NCBI RefSeq assembly: GCF_900176465.1
Contig: NZ_FWXR01000002.1
Location: forward strand, 1 to 64,000
Direction: 5' to 3'
Length of the DNA stretch: 64,000 nt
Origin: Fulvimarina manganoxydans
GTDB lineage: Bacteria; Pseudomonadota; Alphaproteobacteria; Rhizobiales; Rhizobiaceae
The notes beneath the pieces were generated by a model. It had not been told where the DNA came from. It did not search any database and saw nothing but the letters and a program-made list of their open reading frames with translations. A program made the translations under genes and the position numbers. The first letter of the stretch is position 1. The number at the start of each line of letters is the position of its first letter. This document shows positions 1 to 7,734 of the stretch, one piece after another.

Positions 1-1
1 G

Positions 2-82
2 AAAGTCGCAATCATCGCCGTCGCCAGAAAGCTTCTCACCGTCCTCAACGCCATGCAGAGAGACAAAAAGGCCTTCGCATGA
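2..82 (+). CDS. IS110-family transposase, C-terminal fragment (cut by window edge)
   Basis: The frame opening at the window edge reads KVAIIAVARKLLTVLNAM and runs to a TGA at 80-82. A K-V-A-x-x-A-x-x-R-K-L-x-x-x-L-N-A-M block close to the stop is the usual C-terminus of IS110/IS116/IS902 transposases (Transposase_20). Only the last 26 residues are visible, so I cannot tell whether the element is intact. IS110 elements often lack terminal inverted repeats, so no clear right end can be set. After the stop there is a 10-bp direct repeat (GAAGCGGGTC at 107-116 and 151-160) and a short palindrome at 132-146. These may belong to the element's flank. Confidence 0.75.
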   Translation, partial: KVAIIAVARKLLTVLNAMQRDKKAFA

Positions 83-195
83 ACACAGTTGCCATGCTGC
101 ATGACTGAAGCGGGTCGGGCTGGCGAGAGAATAAGGGCGGCCCTTAGCCCGAAGCGGGTCAAAGGCCTGCTGCCGGCGGATCGTCCTCCATTCGA

Positions 196-1671
196 TCACC
201 CTGCAAAGGCTCCTTGGTCTCCAGTCTGAGCGTTGACCGTATCGCGATCGTGACGGAGGCTTGTCAGGATTAATTCGTAACGGGTCCGCACCGTCTCTGG
301 ATGGATATCCAGCGGCGCCAGATCCTCGATCACCTTGTCCAGCCCGCCGGAGGCATCGACCGTCAATATTCCCGCCAGAACAATCGAGCGCGCATAGCCC
401 TCTTCTGCCTCTTCGCCGTGATGGCCGAGCTTTGCTGCCGCCCATAGGCCGAGATGGCGATCGGCCGAGCAGTGATCCGCGAGCCCTACGCGCCCCCTGG
501 CTGACCAGGGTAGAGAGGTCGTTGCATGGCGGAACTGTTGCGGCTCCTCGTCCTCGGCGAAGGCGATGTTGCTTGCATTGGCATCCGATGCCTTCAGCTG
601 CAGATCATCTGCCGCGTCCACCTCGTCTTTCTCTTCGGCGGAATCTTCGTCTCCGAAGTTCCCTTCCGAGACCGCGTCCAATGCGGATGTGAGGGGGCTC
701 AGAACCTCGCTTGGTTCATCGAGCCCCGTCTGGCTTGGTTCATCGCCGAGACCCGGCAACGCTTCCATGGCGGGCGGCGTCTCGGAAGGCTCGGCTAGTG
801 TCTCTTCGGCGGTGCCGGCAAGAGCTGCGTCATCGAGGAGGCCGTTGAGATCGGCTGCGTCCTCGCCCTCTTCGTCCTCGTCGTTCTGCGCAGCCCCGGC
901 AAAGGCCGTTTCGGGGTCGAAGGCTATTTCGGACGCATCGTCCGAGACCTCCTCCTCTTCGCTGGAAAGGTCGAGCGCCTCGTCCTCCGTGCCGCGATCG
1001 GCGATCTGGAGTGGAAAGTCTGATGGGGCGAGTGCCAGTTCGTCGCCGTCGCGGGCTTCGGCGTCCTCGCCCTCTTCGTCCGCGTCGTTCAGTGTAGCCC
1101 CGGCAAAGGCGGTTTCGGGATCGAAGGCCAACTTGGGCGCGTCGTCCAAGACCTCGTCGTCATAGCCGGAAAGGTCGAGCGCCTCGTCCTCGCCCTCTTC
1201 ATCCTCGTCGCTCTGTTCAGCTCCCGCAAAGGCCTTTTCGGGGTCGAAGGCAAGCTGTGGTTCGTCGTCCGTATCCTCGCCTTCGCTGGAAAGATCGAAC
1301 GCTTCGTCGTCGTCCGAATACGCGCTTTCGCTGTCGTCGGCCTCTGCATCCGGCAGCGGAAAAGCAAAATCGGCGGCGGAAATGGCGGACAGCTCGCCAC
1401 CGAGTGCCGCAGGTTCTTCGGCTTCGTCGTTGACCGACGTCTCCTCCTCGTCTCCGGCCTGCTCGAAAGCCGTCAGATCAAAGGCGCCGGTCGTGGCTTC
1501 CACATCCTCTTCGGAGCCTTCGTCCCCGATGGCATTCTTCGCCAAGCCCTCACCGTCGCCGGAGGCGTGAGCGAAGGCCGCCAGCGTCGCCAAGGCGTCA
1601 TCCTCGATTTGAGGAAGGTCGACCGTCGCCTCGATTTTTGGCTTCGTCGTCTTCTTCATCTGCCTCACCAT
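196..1671 (-). CDS. Highly acidic protein with three internal repeats, function unknown
   Basis: 491 aa; start at 1671 or, two Met downstream, at 1659. I do not recognise a family. Residues about 40-375 are extremely rich in Asp, Glu, Ala and Ser. They contain three roughly 40-residue repeats (about 123-162, 163-203 and 230-271) built around LAFDPExAFAGA followed by an acidic DEDEEGED stretch. The last 100 residues are ordinary in composition and may fold; they include the segment GYARSIVLAGILTVDASGG. There is no signal peptide or membrane segment. The repeats are also visible in the DNA around 880-970, 1080-1170 and 1210-1300. The gene sits beside an IS fragment and downstream of nothing on its strand. 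Opposite-strand ORFs here are composition shadows. Confidence 0.6.
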   Translation of the reverse strand: MVRQMKKTTKPKIEATVDLPQIEDDALATLAAFAHASGDGEGLAKNAIGDEGSEEDVEATTGAFDLTAFEQAGDEEETSVNDEAEEPAALGGELSAISAADFAFPLPDAEADDSESAYSDDDEAFDLSSEGEDTDDEPQLAFDPEKAFAGAEQSDEDEEGEDEALDLSGYDDEVLDDAPKLAFDPETAFAGATLNDADEEGEDAEARDGDELALAPSDFPLQIADRGTEDEALDLSSEEEEVSDDASEIAFDPETAFAGAAQNDEDEEGEDAADLNGLLDDAALAGTAEETLAEPSETPPAMEALPGLGDEPSQTGLDEPSEVLSPLTSALDAVSEGNFGDEDSAEEKDEVDAADDLQLKASDANASNIAFAEDEEPQQFRHATTSLPWSARGRVGLADHCSADRHLGLWAAAKLGHHGEEAEEGYARSIVLAGILTVDASGGLDKVIEDLAPLDIHPETVRTRYELILTSLRHDRDTVNAQTGDQGAFAG

Positions 1672-1824
1672 CCGATTTGGAATGAGGATGGCGAAGAGAG
1701 TTGGAGAATTCGTTTTCCCGGTGCGCGAAATTTGACCAACAGGTCATTTTAGAAAACGAAATTGACATATACAGAGCCTGCACGATGGAAGATCGTGGTG
1801 ACCAGCCGTCATTCGGTGCGACTC

Positions 1825-2604
1825 TCAGGCACTCATCAAATGCGCGACGATCTCGCTGACATGGGCTTTGATGATCCCATGGCCAGGCGCCGGGGGACGG
1901 GAGATCATCATGACCGGCAGGCCCAGTTGCCGGGCAGCCTCGACCTTCGGATAGGATGCCAGCCCGCCGGCATTGCGGCAGATCAAATGGGTGATCCCGA
2001 GGCGCCGAAAGACTACCGCCTCCTCGCCAGGCGTCTTCGATGGGCCTGCGAGGATCACCTCCGCCTTTGGGTGAACCCTTGTCTCCAGGGGCTCGATCAT
2101 TCTGAGCACCGGGCGCAGATCGGGACGCAGCGCCAGCGGCGAAAGATGCTGGCGTCCGAGCGCGACAAAGGGGCGCGCGGCGAAGGGCAGGGCGCTGATC
2201 GCAGCGGTCTCGTCCTCGACGAGGGTCCACTGATCGCCCGGCATTGGCGCCCAAGCTTGGCGCAGCAATTTGAGCAAGGGGATTTCGGCCCGGCTTGCCG
2301 CCGCAGCGGCATGAGCGGCCATCTGCTTGGCGAAAGGATGAGTCGCGTCGATCAGATGGTCGATCCGCTGCTCGATAAGATGGGCGAGAAGGCCATCGAC
2401 GCCGCCAAAGCCGCCGATCCGCAATTCGATACCCGGCGGGCAGCTGGGCTGACGCGTTCGGCCCGCAAGAGACAGACAAACACGGACCTGCGAGGCCGGA
2501 AGATCACCGAGAGCCTTGGCAAGCGCGTTTGCCTCCGCGGTTCCACCGAGCAGGAGAACCCGTTTCGGCGCGTCTCTCCCGTCCTCGCCGTCCAAGGTCC
2601 TCAT
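1825..2604 (-). CDS. cobK: Precorrin-6A/cobalt-precorrin-6A reductase CobK
   Basis: 259 aa, the normal length for CobK/CbiJ. The N-terminal nucleotide-binding loop is LLLGGTAEANALAKAL, and the family signature DATHPFAKQM lies near residue 90. The C-terminal segment has the ISRPPAPGHG motif. The enzyme reduces precorrin-6A to precorrin-6B with NADPH in corrin-ring synthesis. Its start overlaps the end of the solute-binding protein gene by 4 bp, making it the last gene of a response regulator-kinase-binding protein-cobK operon. No other cobalamin gene is in the window, so CobK is separated from its pathway partners. Confidence 0.9.
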   Translation of the reverse strand: MRTLDGEDGRDAPKRVLLLGGTAEANALAKALGDLPASQVRVCLSLAGRTRQPSCPPGIELRIGGFGGVDGLLAHLIEQRIDHLIDATHPFAKQMAAHAAAAASRAEIPLLKLLRQAWAPMPGDQWTLVEDETAAISALPFAARPFVALGRQHLSPLALRPDLRPVLRMIEPLETRVHPKAEVILAGPSKTPGEEAVVFRRLGITHLICRNAGGLASYPKVEAARQLGLPVMMISRPPAPGHGIIKAHVSEIVAHLMSA

Positions 2605-3698
2605 GGAGCAGACCTGTCCCCTACATCGATCGAGGCATACCAGTCGCTGAGAAAGCGCTCCTTCTTCTTCTGATCGAGCCAGGTGAGGAGGCCGGGCCGC
2701 AGGCGGATTGGCAGGAGCGAGGTCGCGCCCTTGAAGCGCTCGCCGAAAAAGGCCTGTTGCGGCGCGCCGGCCGAGACCAGGGGAAAGAGCGACGACTGCT
2801 GTGCGATTACGTCCTGTCCAGCGGGCGAGAGCAGGAAGTCGATGAAACCTTCGGCGGCCAGCGGATGGTCGCTCGAGGCCATGACGAAGGCCGAGCGTGT
2901 CATGACGAGCGCATAGTCCGAGAGAAGCAGAATGCCGATCCGCTCGTCGGCCTCGACGCTCTGAAGCGCATAGGAGCCGATGACATTATAGGCGAGGACG
3001 GTCGTGCCGTCGGCAACGTCGGCGACCATGTCCCCTGTGCAGCAATAGGTGCGGGCCCGCGCTCGGCCGAGCGATTCGACGAGGCGGGACGCCTGATAGC
3101 CGCGCTGGGCGTCCTGGGTCGCGAACATATAGCCGACGCCGGACAGAGCGATGTCATAGGTGCCAACCCGGCCGTTGAAGAAGGCCGGATCGTCGCGGAT
3201 CATGCCGGCAAGGTCGGAGCGGGTCTCGGGCAAAGGGCGGTCGGCGAAGGCCGCACGGTTGAAGACGAGGGCGACGGGTTCGGAGGTGAAGCCGAAAAGC
3301 TCGTTCCGCCAGCGAGCCCATTCCGGTGTCTCGTTCGAGACCGTGATCGGCAGGGCCAGGCCGCGATTGACGAGCTCGACCTGAAGATCCATCGCCGAGG
3401 AGATCACGATATCGGGCGCCTGGTCAGGCTTTGCCCCGAGAACGGCGGCATGAAGCTCGCTCGTGTTGAACTCGGTATAATGGATGTCGATCGTCGGATT
3501 GGCGTCCTCGAAGGCTTCGATCAAGGCCGTCATCGCGACAGTGTCGGTCGCGCTCCAGATGGAAAGGTCGATCGGCCGATCGCCGGCCTCGCCTGTCTTG
3601 CCGCTCTCCAGGCCATGCGAAACAAGAAAGAGAGCACCCGCGAGGCAGAGCCCGACGCCGAGAAGCACGGCGAACAGAGCGATTGGCCGCCATCGCAT
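2601..3698 (-). CDS. Periplasmic solute-binding protein embedded in a two-component operon
   Basis: 365 aa with an N-terminal hydrophobic segment (about residues 5-27) that is a signal peptide or anchor. The mature part looks like a type II extracellular binding protein: IDLSIWSATDTVAMTALIEAF at its start, then a PDIVISSAMDLQVELVNRG hinge region and a C-terminal HPLAAEGFIDFLLSPAGQDV block typical of iron/polyamine-type binding proteins. No permease or ATPase gene is linked. It starts at the last base of the kinase gene, so the two are co-translated. I infer that it senses a ligand for the kinase rather than feeding a transporter. The ligand is unknown. Confidence 0.75.
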   Translation of the reverse strand: MRWRPIALFAVLLGVGLCLAGALFLVSHGLESGKTGEAGDRPIDLSIWSATDTVAMTALIEAFEDANPTIDIHYTEFNTSELHAAVLGAKPDQAPDIVISSAMDLQVELVNRGLALPITVSNETPEWARWRNELFGFTSEPVALVFNRAAFADRPLPETRSDLAGMIRDDPAFFNGRVGTYDIALSGVGYMFATQDAQRGYQASRLVESLGRARARTYCCTGDMVADVADGTTVLAYNVIGSYALQSVEADERIGILLLSDYALVMTRSAFVMASSDHPLAAEGFIDFLLSPAGQDVIAQQSSLFPLVSAGAPQQAFFGERFKGATSLLPIRLRPGLLTWLDQKKKERFLSDWYASIDVGDRSAP

Positions 3699-5146
3699 CA
3701 GGATGGCTCCCCGGCCCGCAGGCCCAAGGTTCCGCCTCGGGGCGCGATCGGCAGAACGAGCGTCGCCTTCAAGCCGCCCTCCGCGCTCTGCCCAAGATCG
3801 AGCCGGCCATCATGGCTTGCTGCCACAGAGGCCGCGATCGAGAGCCCGAGACCCGAGCCGCCATGGCTGCCGCGCGTATAAAAGCGCTCGACGACTTTCG
3901 CGCGCTCGTCGGCCGGAATGCCGGGGCCCGTATCCTCGATCGAAAGAGCCATGGCGGCTCGACCCGAGATTTCGGCCGGTGCGGCGCTCAGCGTCACGGC
4001 GCCGCTAGCCGGGCTATGACGCACGGCATTGTCGAGGAGATTGCGCATGGCTTCGCGAATGGCGATCGCGTCGCCATGGACGTGAAACGGCTCGCCGGAC
4101 GGCGGCAGGTCGACGGCGAACTCGATCTCGGCCGCGCCCTCCGCGCGGATCGCCTCCTCCAGAAGCTGACGCAGGAGAAGCGCCAGATCGACCGGTTCAA
4201 GGCGCGCCTCGTCGGCCCGGTGGATCACCATGGCATGGGAGAGAAGCTGGTTGGTCAGGCGAATGGTGCGCGCCGCCTGGTCGCGCGCCCGCAGGATCGC
4301 CGCTTCGCTTCTCAGGTCGTCGGTCTCGACCGCCATCTGCAATTGGCTGTTCAGCGTCGCAAGCGAAGTGCGAATCTGATGGGCGACATCGGCGATGAAG
4401 GATTCGGCCTGGCCTTTTGAGTGTTTCAGGCGGAGCATGAAGCCGTTGATCGAGGCGATCAGACTTTCGACCTCGCGCGGCGGGACGGCGCGAAGCGGCT
4501 CGAGATCCGATGGTTGGCGCATGCGGATATCGCGTTCGATGCCCGAAAGGGGACGCATGGCGAGGCCGATGCCGGCCCGCGCCCAGGCGATGCCGGCGAG
4601 CGAAAGGGCGGCAAGCGGCACGAGACCCTTGAGGATCAGGTCGTTCTGCATCGCCACGCGCGCCCGGCGGGTCTGACCGATCTGCACGCCGACCCATTGG
4701 GGATCGGCCGAGCCGAGGAGGGTGCGCCCATGCACGACGAAGCGCACCGTCTCGCCGCTATAGGCGTGATCGAAGAAGATCGGCTCGTCCGAGGGCAGGT
4801 CCGGGCCGAGACGATCGTCGAGCGGCAGGTCCGGCGTCCCGGTCAGCGTGCGCCCCTCCCGGTCGAGAATGCGATAGAAGACCCGGTCGCTCTCGGCGAG
4901 CGCGAGAATGTCGAGCGCCGAAGGCGGCAAATCGATATCGACACCTTCCGGGGTGAGGGTGATGCGCTCCAGGACCGAGATCGCCGCGCCGCGCAGGAGA
5001 AGATCATAGGTCTCGTTGGCGGCGCTTCGCGCATAGGTCCACAAGCCGATGGACAGGACCGCGATCAGCACCGCGAAAGCGGCGGTCGCGGCGATCATCA
5101 GCCGTCGGCGGAGGGAATAGGGGCGTGTCTCAGCCGTCGCGGACAT
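3698..5146 (-). CDS. tctE: Sensor histidine kinase, TctE-type
   Basis: 482 aa. Two membrane segments (about residues 17-40 and 172-190) flank a periplasmic sensor region of about 130 residues. HisKA follows, with phospho-acceptor His256 in FIADVAHQIRTSL. The HATPase boxes are all present: NLLDNAVRHSP (N), DTGPGIP (G1), RFYTRG (F) and GSGLGLSIAASV (G2). The residue after the acceptor His is Gln rather than Glu, and RT is followed by Ser rather than Pro; TctE-type kinases often have HQIRTP, so only the Pro is unusual. The start overlaps the regulator gene by 17 bp. Placement opposite tctCBA supports a role in sensing tricarboxylate-like compounds. Confidence 0.85.
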   Translation of the reverse strand: MSATAETRPYSLRRRLMIAATAAFAVLIAVLSIGLWTYARSAANETYDLLLRGAAISVLERITLTPEGVDIDLPPSALDILALAESDRVFYRILDREGRTLTGTPDLPLDDRLGPDLPSDEPIFFDHAYSGETVRFVVHGRTLLGSADPQWVGVQIGQTRRARVAMQNDLILKGLVPLAALSLAGIAWARAGIGLAMRPLSGIERDIRMRQPSDLEPLRAVPPREVESLIASINGFMLRLKHSKGQAESFIADVAHQIRTSLATLNSQLQMAVETDDLRSEAAILRARDQAARTIRLTNQLLSHAMVIHRADEARLEPVDLALLLRQLLEEAIRAEGAAEIEFAVDLPPSGEPFHVHGDAIAIREAMRNLLDNAVRHSPASGAVTLSAAPAEISGRAAMALSIEDTGPGIPADERAKVVERFYTRGSHGGSGLGLSIAASVAASHDGRLDLGQSAEGGLKATLVLPIAPRGGTLGLRAGEPS

Positions 5147-5801
5147 TGGCGATATAGCCGAGGCCGCGAATGGTGCGGATATGGATCGGGGTTCCTTCGA
5201 GCTTGCGGCGAAGGCGTGTCAGCGTCTGTTCGACGGCGTTGAGGGTCGGGGTCTCGTCGAAGGTATAGATGCGGTCGGCGACATCCTCCTTGGTCAGAAC
5301 CCGATCGAGGGAGCCCAGGAAGAGTTCGAGAAGCTGCACCTCGCGCTGGCGCAGTTCGAGATCGACGCCGTTGAAGGTTGCCCGCCGCGCCCCGCGATCG
5401 AATTCGAAGGCGCCTTGCACGAAGCGATTGCTCGCCTCTCCCGACCGGCGCCTGACCAGAGCCCGGCAGCGCGCCGACAATTCGCGCAGGTCGAAGGGCT
5501 TGACCATGTAGTCGTCGGCGCCGACGTCGAGACCGGTAATTCGGTCGTCGATCTCCGAGCGCGCCGTCAGCACCAGAGCAGGGGTGCGGTCACCGCGCCC
5601 ACGCATCGCCCGGAGCACTTCATAGCCGTTCATGCCCGGCAGATTGATGTCGAGAATGACGACGTCGAAACTCGCATGGCGCAGCAGCGCCTCCGCCTCG
5701 GCCCCATTGGTCTCGAGGTCGATCGCATGACCCTCCGCGCCGATCCGCTCGCGGATGGCGTCGGCCAGATCCTGGTTGTCTTCGACGAGAAGAATTCGCA
5801 T
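5130..5801 (-). CDS. tctD: OmpR-family response regulator, TctD-type
   Basis: 223 aa from the ATG at 5801. An in-frame TTG at 5822 would add seven residues, but the canonical receiver start MRILLVEDNQDLADAI favours the ATG. The phospho-acceptor is Asp51 in VVILDINLPGMNGYEVLRAM, and the receiver lysine is in MVKPFDLREL. The C-terminal winged helix has the ELRQREVQLLELFL and VEQTLTRLRRKLEGTPIHIRTIRGLGYI motifs. It is the first gene of the minus-strand operon and diverges from tctC. The four 11-bp-spaced repeats at 5917-5956 are its probable binding site. Confidence 0.9.
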   Translation of the reverse strand: MRILLVEDNQDLADAIRERIGAEGHAIDLETNGAEAEALLRHASFDVVILDINLPGMNGYEVLRAMRGRGDRTPALVLTARSEIDDRITGLDVGADDYMVKPFDLRELSARCRALVRRRSGEASNRFVQGAFEFDRGARRATFNGVDLELRQREVQLLELFLGSLDRVLTKEDVADRIYTFDETPTLNAVEQTLTRLRRKLEGTPIHIRTIRGLGYIANVRDG

Positions 5802-5916
5802 GACGACAAAGCCATAGACCAAGGATGGCGGCGGGGAAATCAGGTTTTTCCCCGATCAGGCCCGCGCATTGTCGCCGAATGCCGCCGCGGATTGCCGCAC
5901 TGCACCATGAAAAGAT

Positions 5917-5956
5917 GTCAGTTTCCCGTCAGTTAGCGGTCAAGAACGCGTCAGTT
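5917..5956. promoter_or_regulatory. Four tandem GTCA-type direct repeats, 11-bp period (putative TctD operator)
   Basis: GTCAGTT occurs at 5917, 5928 and 5950, with GTCAAGA at 5939. The four copies are spaced exactly 11 bp apart and so lie on one face of the helix. OmpR/PhoB-family regulators bind tandem direct repeats with 10-11 bp period. The block lies 116 bp from tctD and 166 bp from tctC in a 320-bp divergent intergenic region, the expected place for the regulator's operator. The rest of the region (5802-5916 and 5957-6121) shows only a good Shine-Dalgarno before tctC. Confidence 0.7.
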
Positions 5957-6121
5957 CCTGCTAATAGATGAAGCAACCGGGAGGGAGAACCCGGACGTCT
6001 GTCGCCGATCCGTTATGGATGTGAGCGGCGTGCGCTCTTCGAGCGGACAGGGCCGGGCATCGTCCCAAAGCGACGTTGGCCGCTTATGAAAAGACGAATT
6101 CGACACTTGGGAGGAAATCAC

Positions 6122-7096
6122 ATGAGATTGAGACTGTTCGCTTCGACCCTGATCGCCGCGACCGTCTTTGCCGGCGTTGCCATGGCGCAGGATATCGAAC
6201 GCCCCGAATGCATTGCGCCGGCTCAGCCCGGCGGCGGCTTCGACCTCACCTGCCGCATCGCCCAGAAGGGCCTCGAAGGCGTGATCGCCAACCCGATCCA
6301 GGTGACCTTCATGCCCGGCGGCATCGGCGCCGTCGCGATCAACCTCTTCAACACGACCCGCACCGACGATCCGAACGCCATCGTCGCCTTCTCGTCCGGT
6401 TCGCTCCTCAACATGGCGACCGGAAAATATGGCGAGTGGAACGAGGATGACGTGCGCTTTACGGCGACCGCCGGCACGGACTACGGCGCTGTCATCGTAC
6501 GCGCCGATTCCGAATATAAGACGCTCGCCGATCTGATGGCCGCCCTCAAGCAGGATGTGGGCTCGGTGGTTCTCGGCGCCGGTGGCTCCGTCGGATCGCA
6601 GGATTGGATGAAGGCGGCGCTTCTGGTTCGCGCCGAAAATCTCGACCCGCGCCAGATGCGCTATGTTGCCTTCGATGGCGGCGGCGACGCGATGTCGGGC
6701 CTCCTCGGCGGTTCGATCCAGGTCTATACCGGCGATGTGGGCGAGATGATCTCTCAGCTCGACGCCGGCACCGTGCGCATCCTCGCTGTCATGAGCAAGG
6801 AGCGCCTGCCCGAGCCCTTCGCCGACATTCCGACGACGGCCGAGCTCGGCTATCCCGATGCCGAATGGGCCATCCTGCGCGGCTATTACATGGGCAAGAA
6901 CGTCTCGGACGAGGCTTACAATGCCTGGGTCGACGCCTTCAAACAGGCCTATGGCACCGAGAAGTGGCAGGAGACCGTGAAGGCCCAGGGCCTGCAGGTC
7001 TATTCGGTCGCTGGCGAGGAGTTCAATCAGGAGATCCTGGGGCGGGTCGACCGCATGCGGCAAATCGCGAAGGAAGCCGGTCTGATCCAGGAGTAA
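6122..7096 (+). CDS. tctC: Tricarboxylate-binding receptor TctC (Bug family)
   Basis: 324 aa from the ATG at 6122, which has a GGAGG eight bases upstream; an earlier in-frame start at 6086 lacks support. A Sec signal peptide (MRLRLFASTLIAATVFAGVAMA) is followed by IERPECIAPAQPGGGFDLTC. The PGGGxD loop is a hallmark of Bug/TctC receptors that bind carboxylates. Further typical segments are VVLGAGGSVGSQDW and YVAFDGGGDAMSGLLGGSIQ. It is the periplasmic component of a tripartite tricarboxylate transporter with TctB and TctA downstream. The real substrate is not evident. Confidence 0.9.
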   Translation: MRLRLFASTLIAATVFAGVAMAQDIERPECIAPAQPGGGFDLTCRIAQKGLEGVIANPIQVTFMPGGIGAVAINLFNTTRTDDPNAIVAFSSGSLLNMATGKYGEWNEDDVRFTATAGTDYGAVIVRADSEYKTLADLMAALKQDVGSVVLGAGGSVGSQDWMKAALLVRAENLDPRQMRYVAFDGGGDAMSGLLGGSIQVYTGDVGEMISQLDAGTVRILAVMSKERLPEPFADIPTTAELGYPDAEWAILRGYYMGKNVSDEAYNAWVDAFKQAYGTEKWQETVKAQGLQVYSVAGEEFNQEILGRVDRMRQIAKEAGLIQE

Positions 7097-7123
7097 TAGG
7101 GCTCTCTCCCTTTTGATTATAGT

Positions 7124-7179
7124 CCTCTCATAGTCGTGCCGGCCGCCCAGTCTTCAGGCCGGCACGATCGGTTGAGAGG
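7124..7179 (+). other. Long intercistronic stem-loop between tctC and tctB
   Basis: TCGTGCCGGCC at 7134-7144 pairs perfectly with GGCCGGCACGA at 7157-7167, giving 11 bp with a 12-nt loop. An outer 7-bp stem, CCTCTCA (7124-7130) with TGAGAGG (7173-7179), extends it. There is no T-tract, so it is more likely an mRNA-stabilising or attenuating element after the receptor gene than a full terminator. Confidence 0.65.
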
Positions 7180-7276
7180 GATGCGCCTTGGCTTTTTGCG
7201 AAGGTGCTCGAACACGGGCCGGCGCCTTGGCGATTCGAAACGCCGGCATGTCTCAACTCTTTCGAAAGACACGACG

Positions 7277-7720
7277 ATGGCCGATCGGCTGTTTGCCGGC
7301 GCCCTTTTGATCGTCGCGATCGCCTACACCTATATTGCGTTCGCGATCCTCAAGGCGCCTTTCCAATACGATCCGCTGGGGCCCGAGAGCTGGCCGCAGA
7401 TCCTCGGATGCGTGGCGATCCCGTGCATCCTCTATGTGCTGTGGCGTCCAGACGTCGCGAGCTTCGATCTGGAAATGCCGACCTGGGCCCGTGTCGGAGC
7501 CCTGTTCGTGCTGCTTATGGCCTATGCCTGGGTGTTCCAGCCGCTCGGCTTCATCCTGTCGACGCTGATCTTCTGCTTCCTGCTCTCCTTGATGCTGGGG
7601 GCCAAGCCGCTCAAGGCCGGCCTGTTCGGCATCGTCACTGGCGTCGCCGGCTATTTCGTCTGCACCCGCCTTCTTGAATTGAACCTGCCTGCCGGCAAGC
7701 TCTTCGTCGGGCTTCTCTGA
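7277..7720 (+). CDS. tctB: Small tricarboxylate transporter membrane protein TctB
   Basis: 147 aa from the ATG at 7277 (MADRLFAGALLIVAIAYTYI); longer in-frame extensions run back through the tctC-tctB hairpin and are not credible. Four hydrophobic segments are visible (about residues 5-25, 40-56, 72-105 and 112-130), the standard TctB topology. Residues GPESWPQILG form the conserved first loop of the family. It is the small membrane subunit that works with TctA and TctC. Confidence 0.88.
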   Translation: MADRLFAGALLIVAIAYTYIAFAILKAPFQYDPLGPESWPQILGCVAIPCILYVLWRPDVASFDLEMPTWARVGALFVLLMAYAWVFQPLGFILSTLIFCFLLSLMLGAKPLKAGLFGIVTGVAGYFVCTRLLELNLPAGKLFVGLL

Positions 7721-7734
7721 AAGAGATCATCGTC

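Noticed and set aside
261-1165. Plus-strand ORFs opposite the acidic repeat protein
   Set aside because: Ser/Arg-rich complement of acidic codons; no start site or family.
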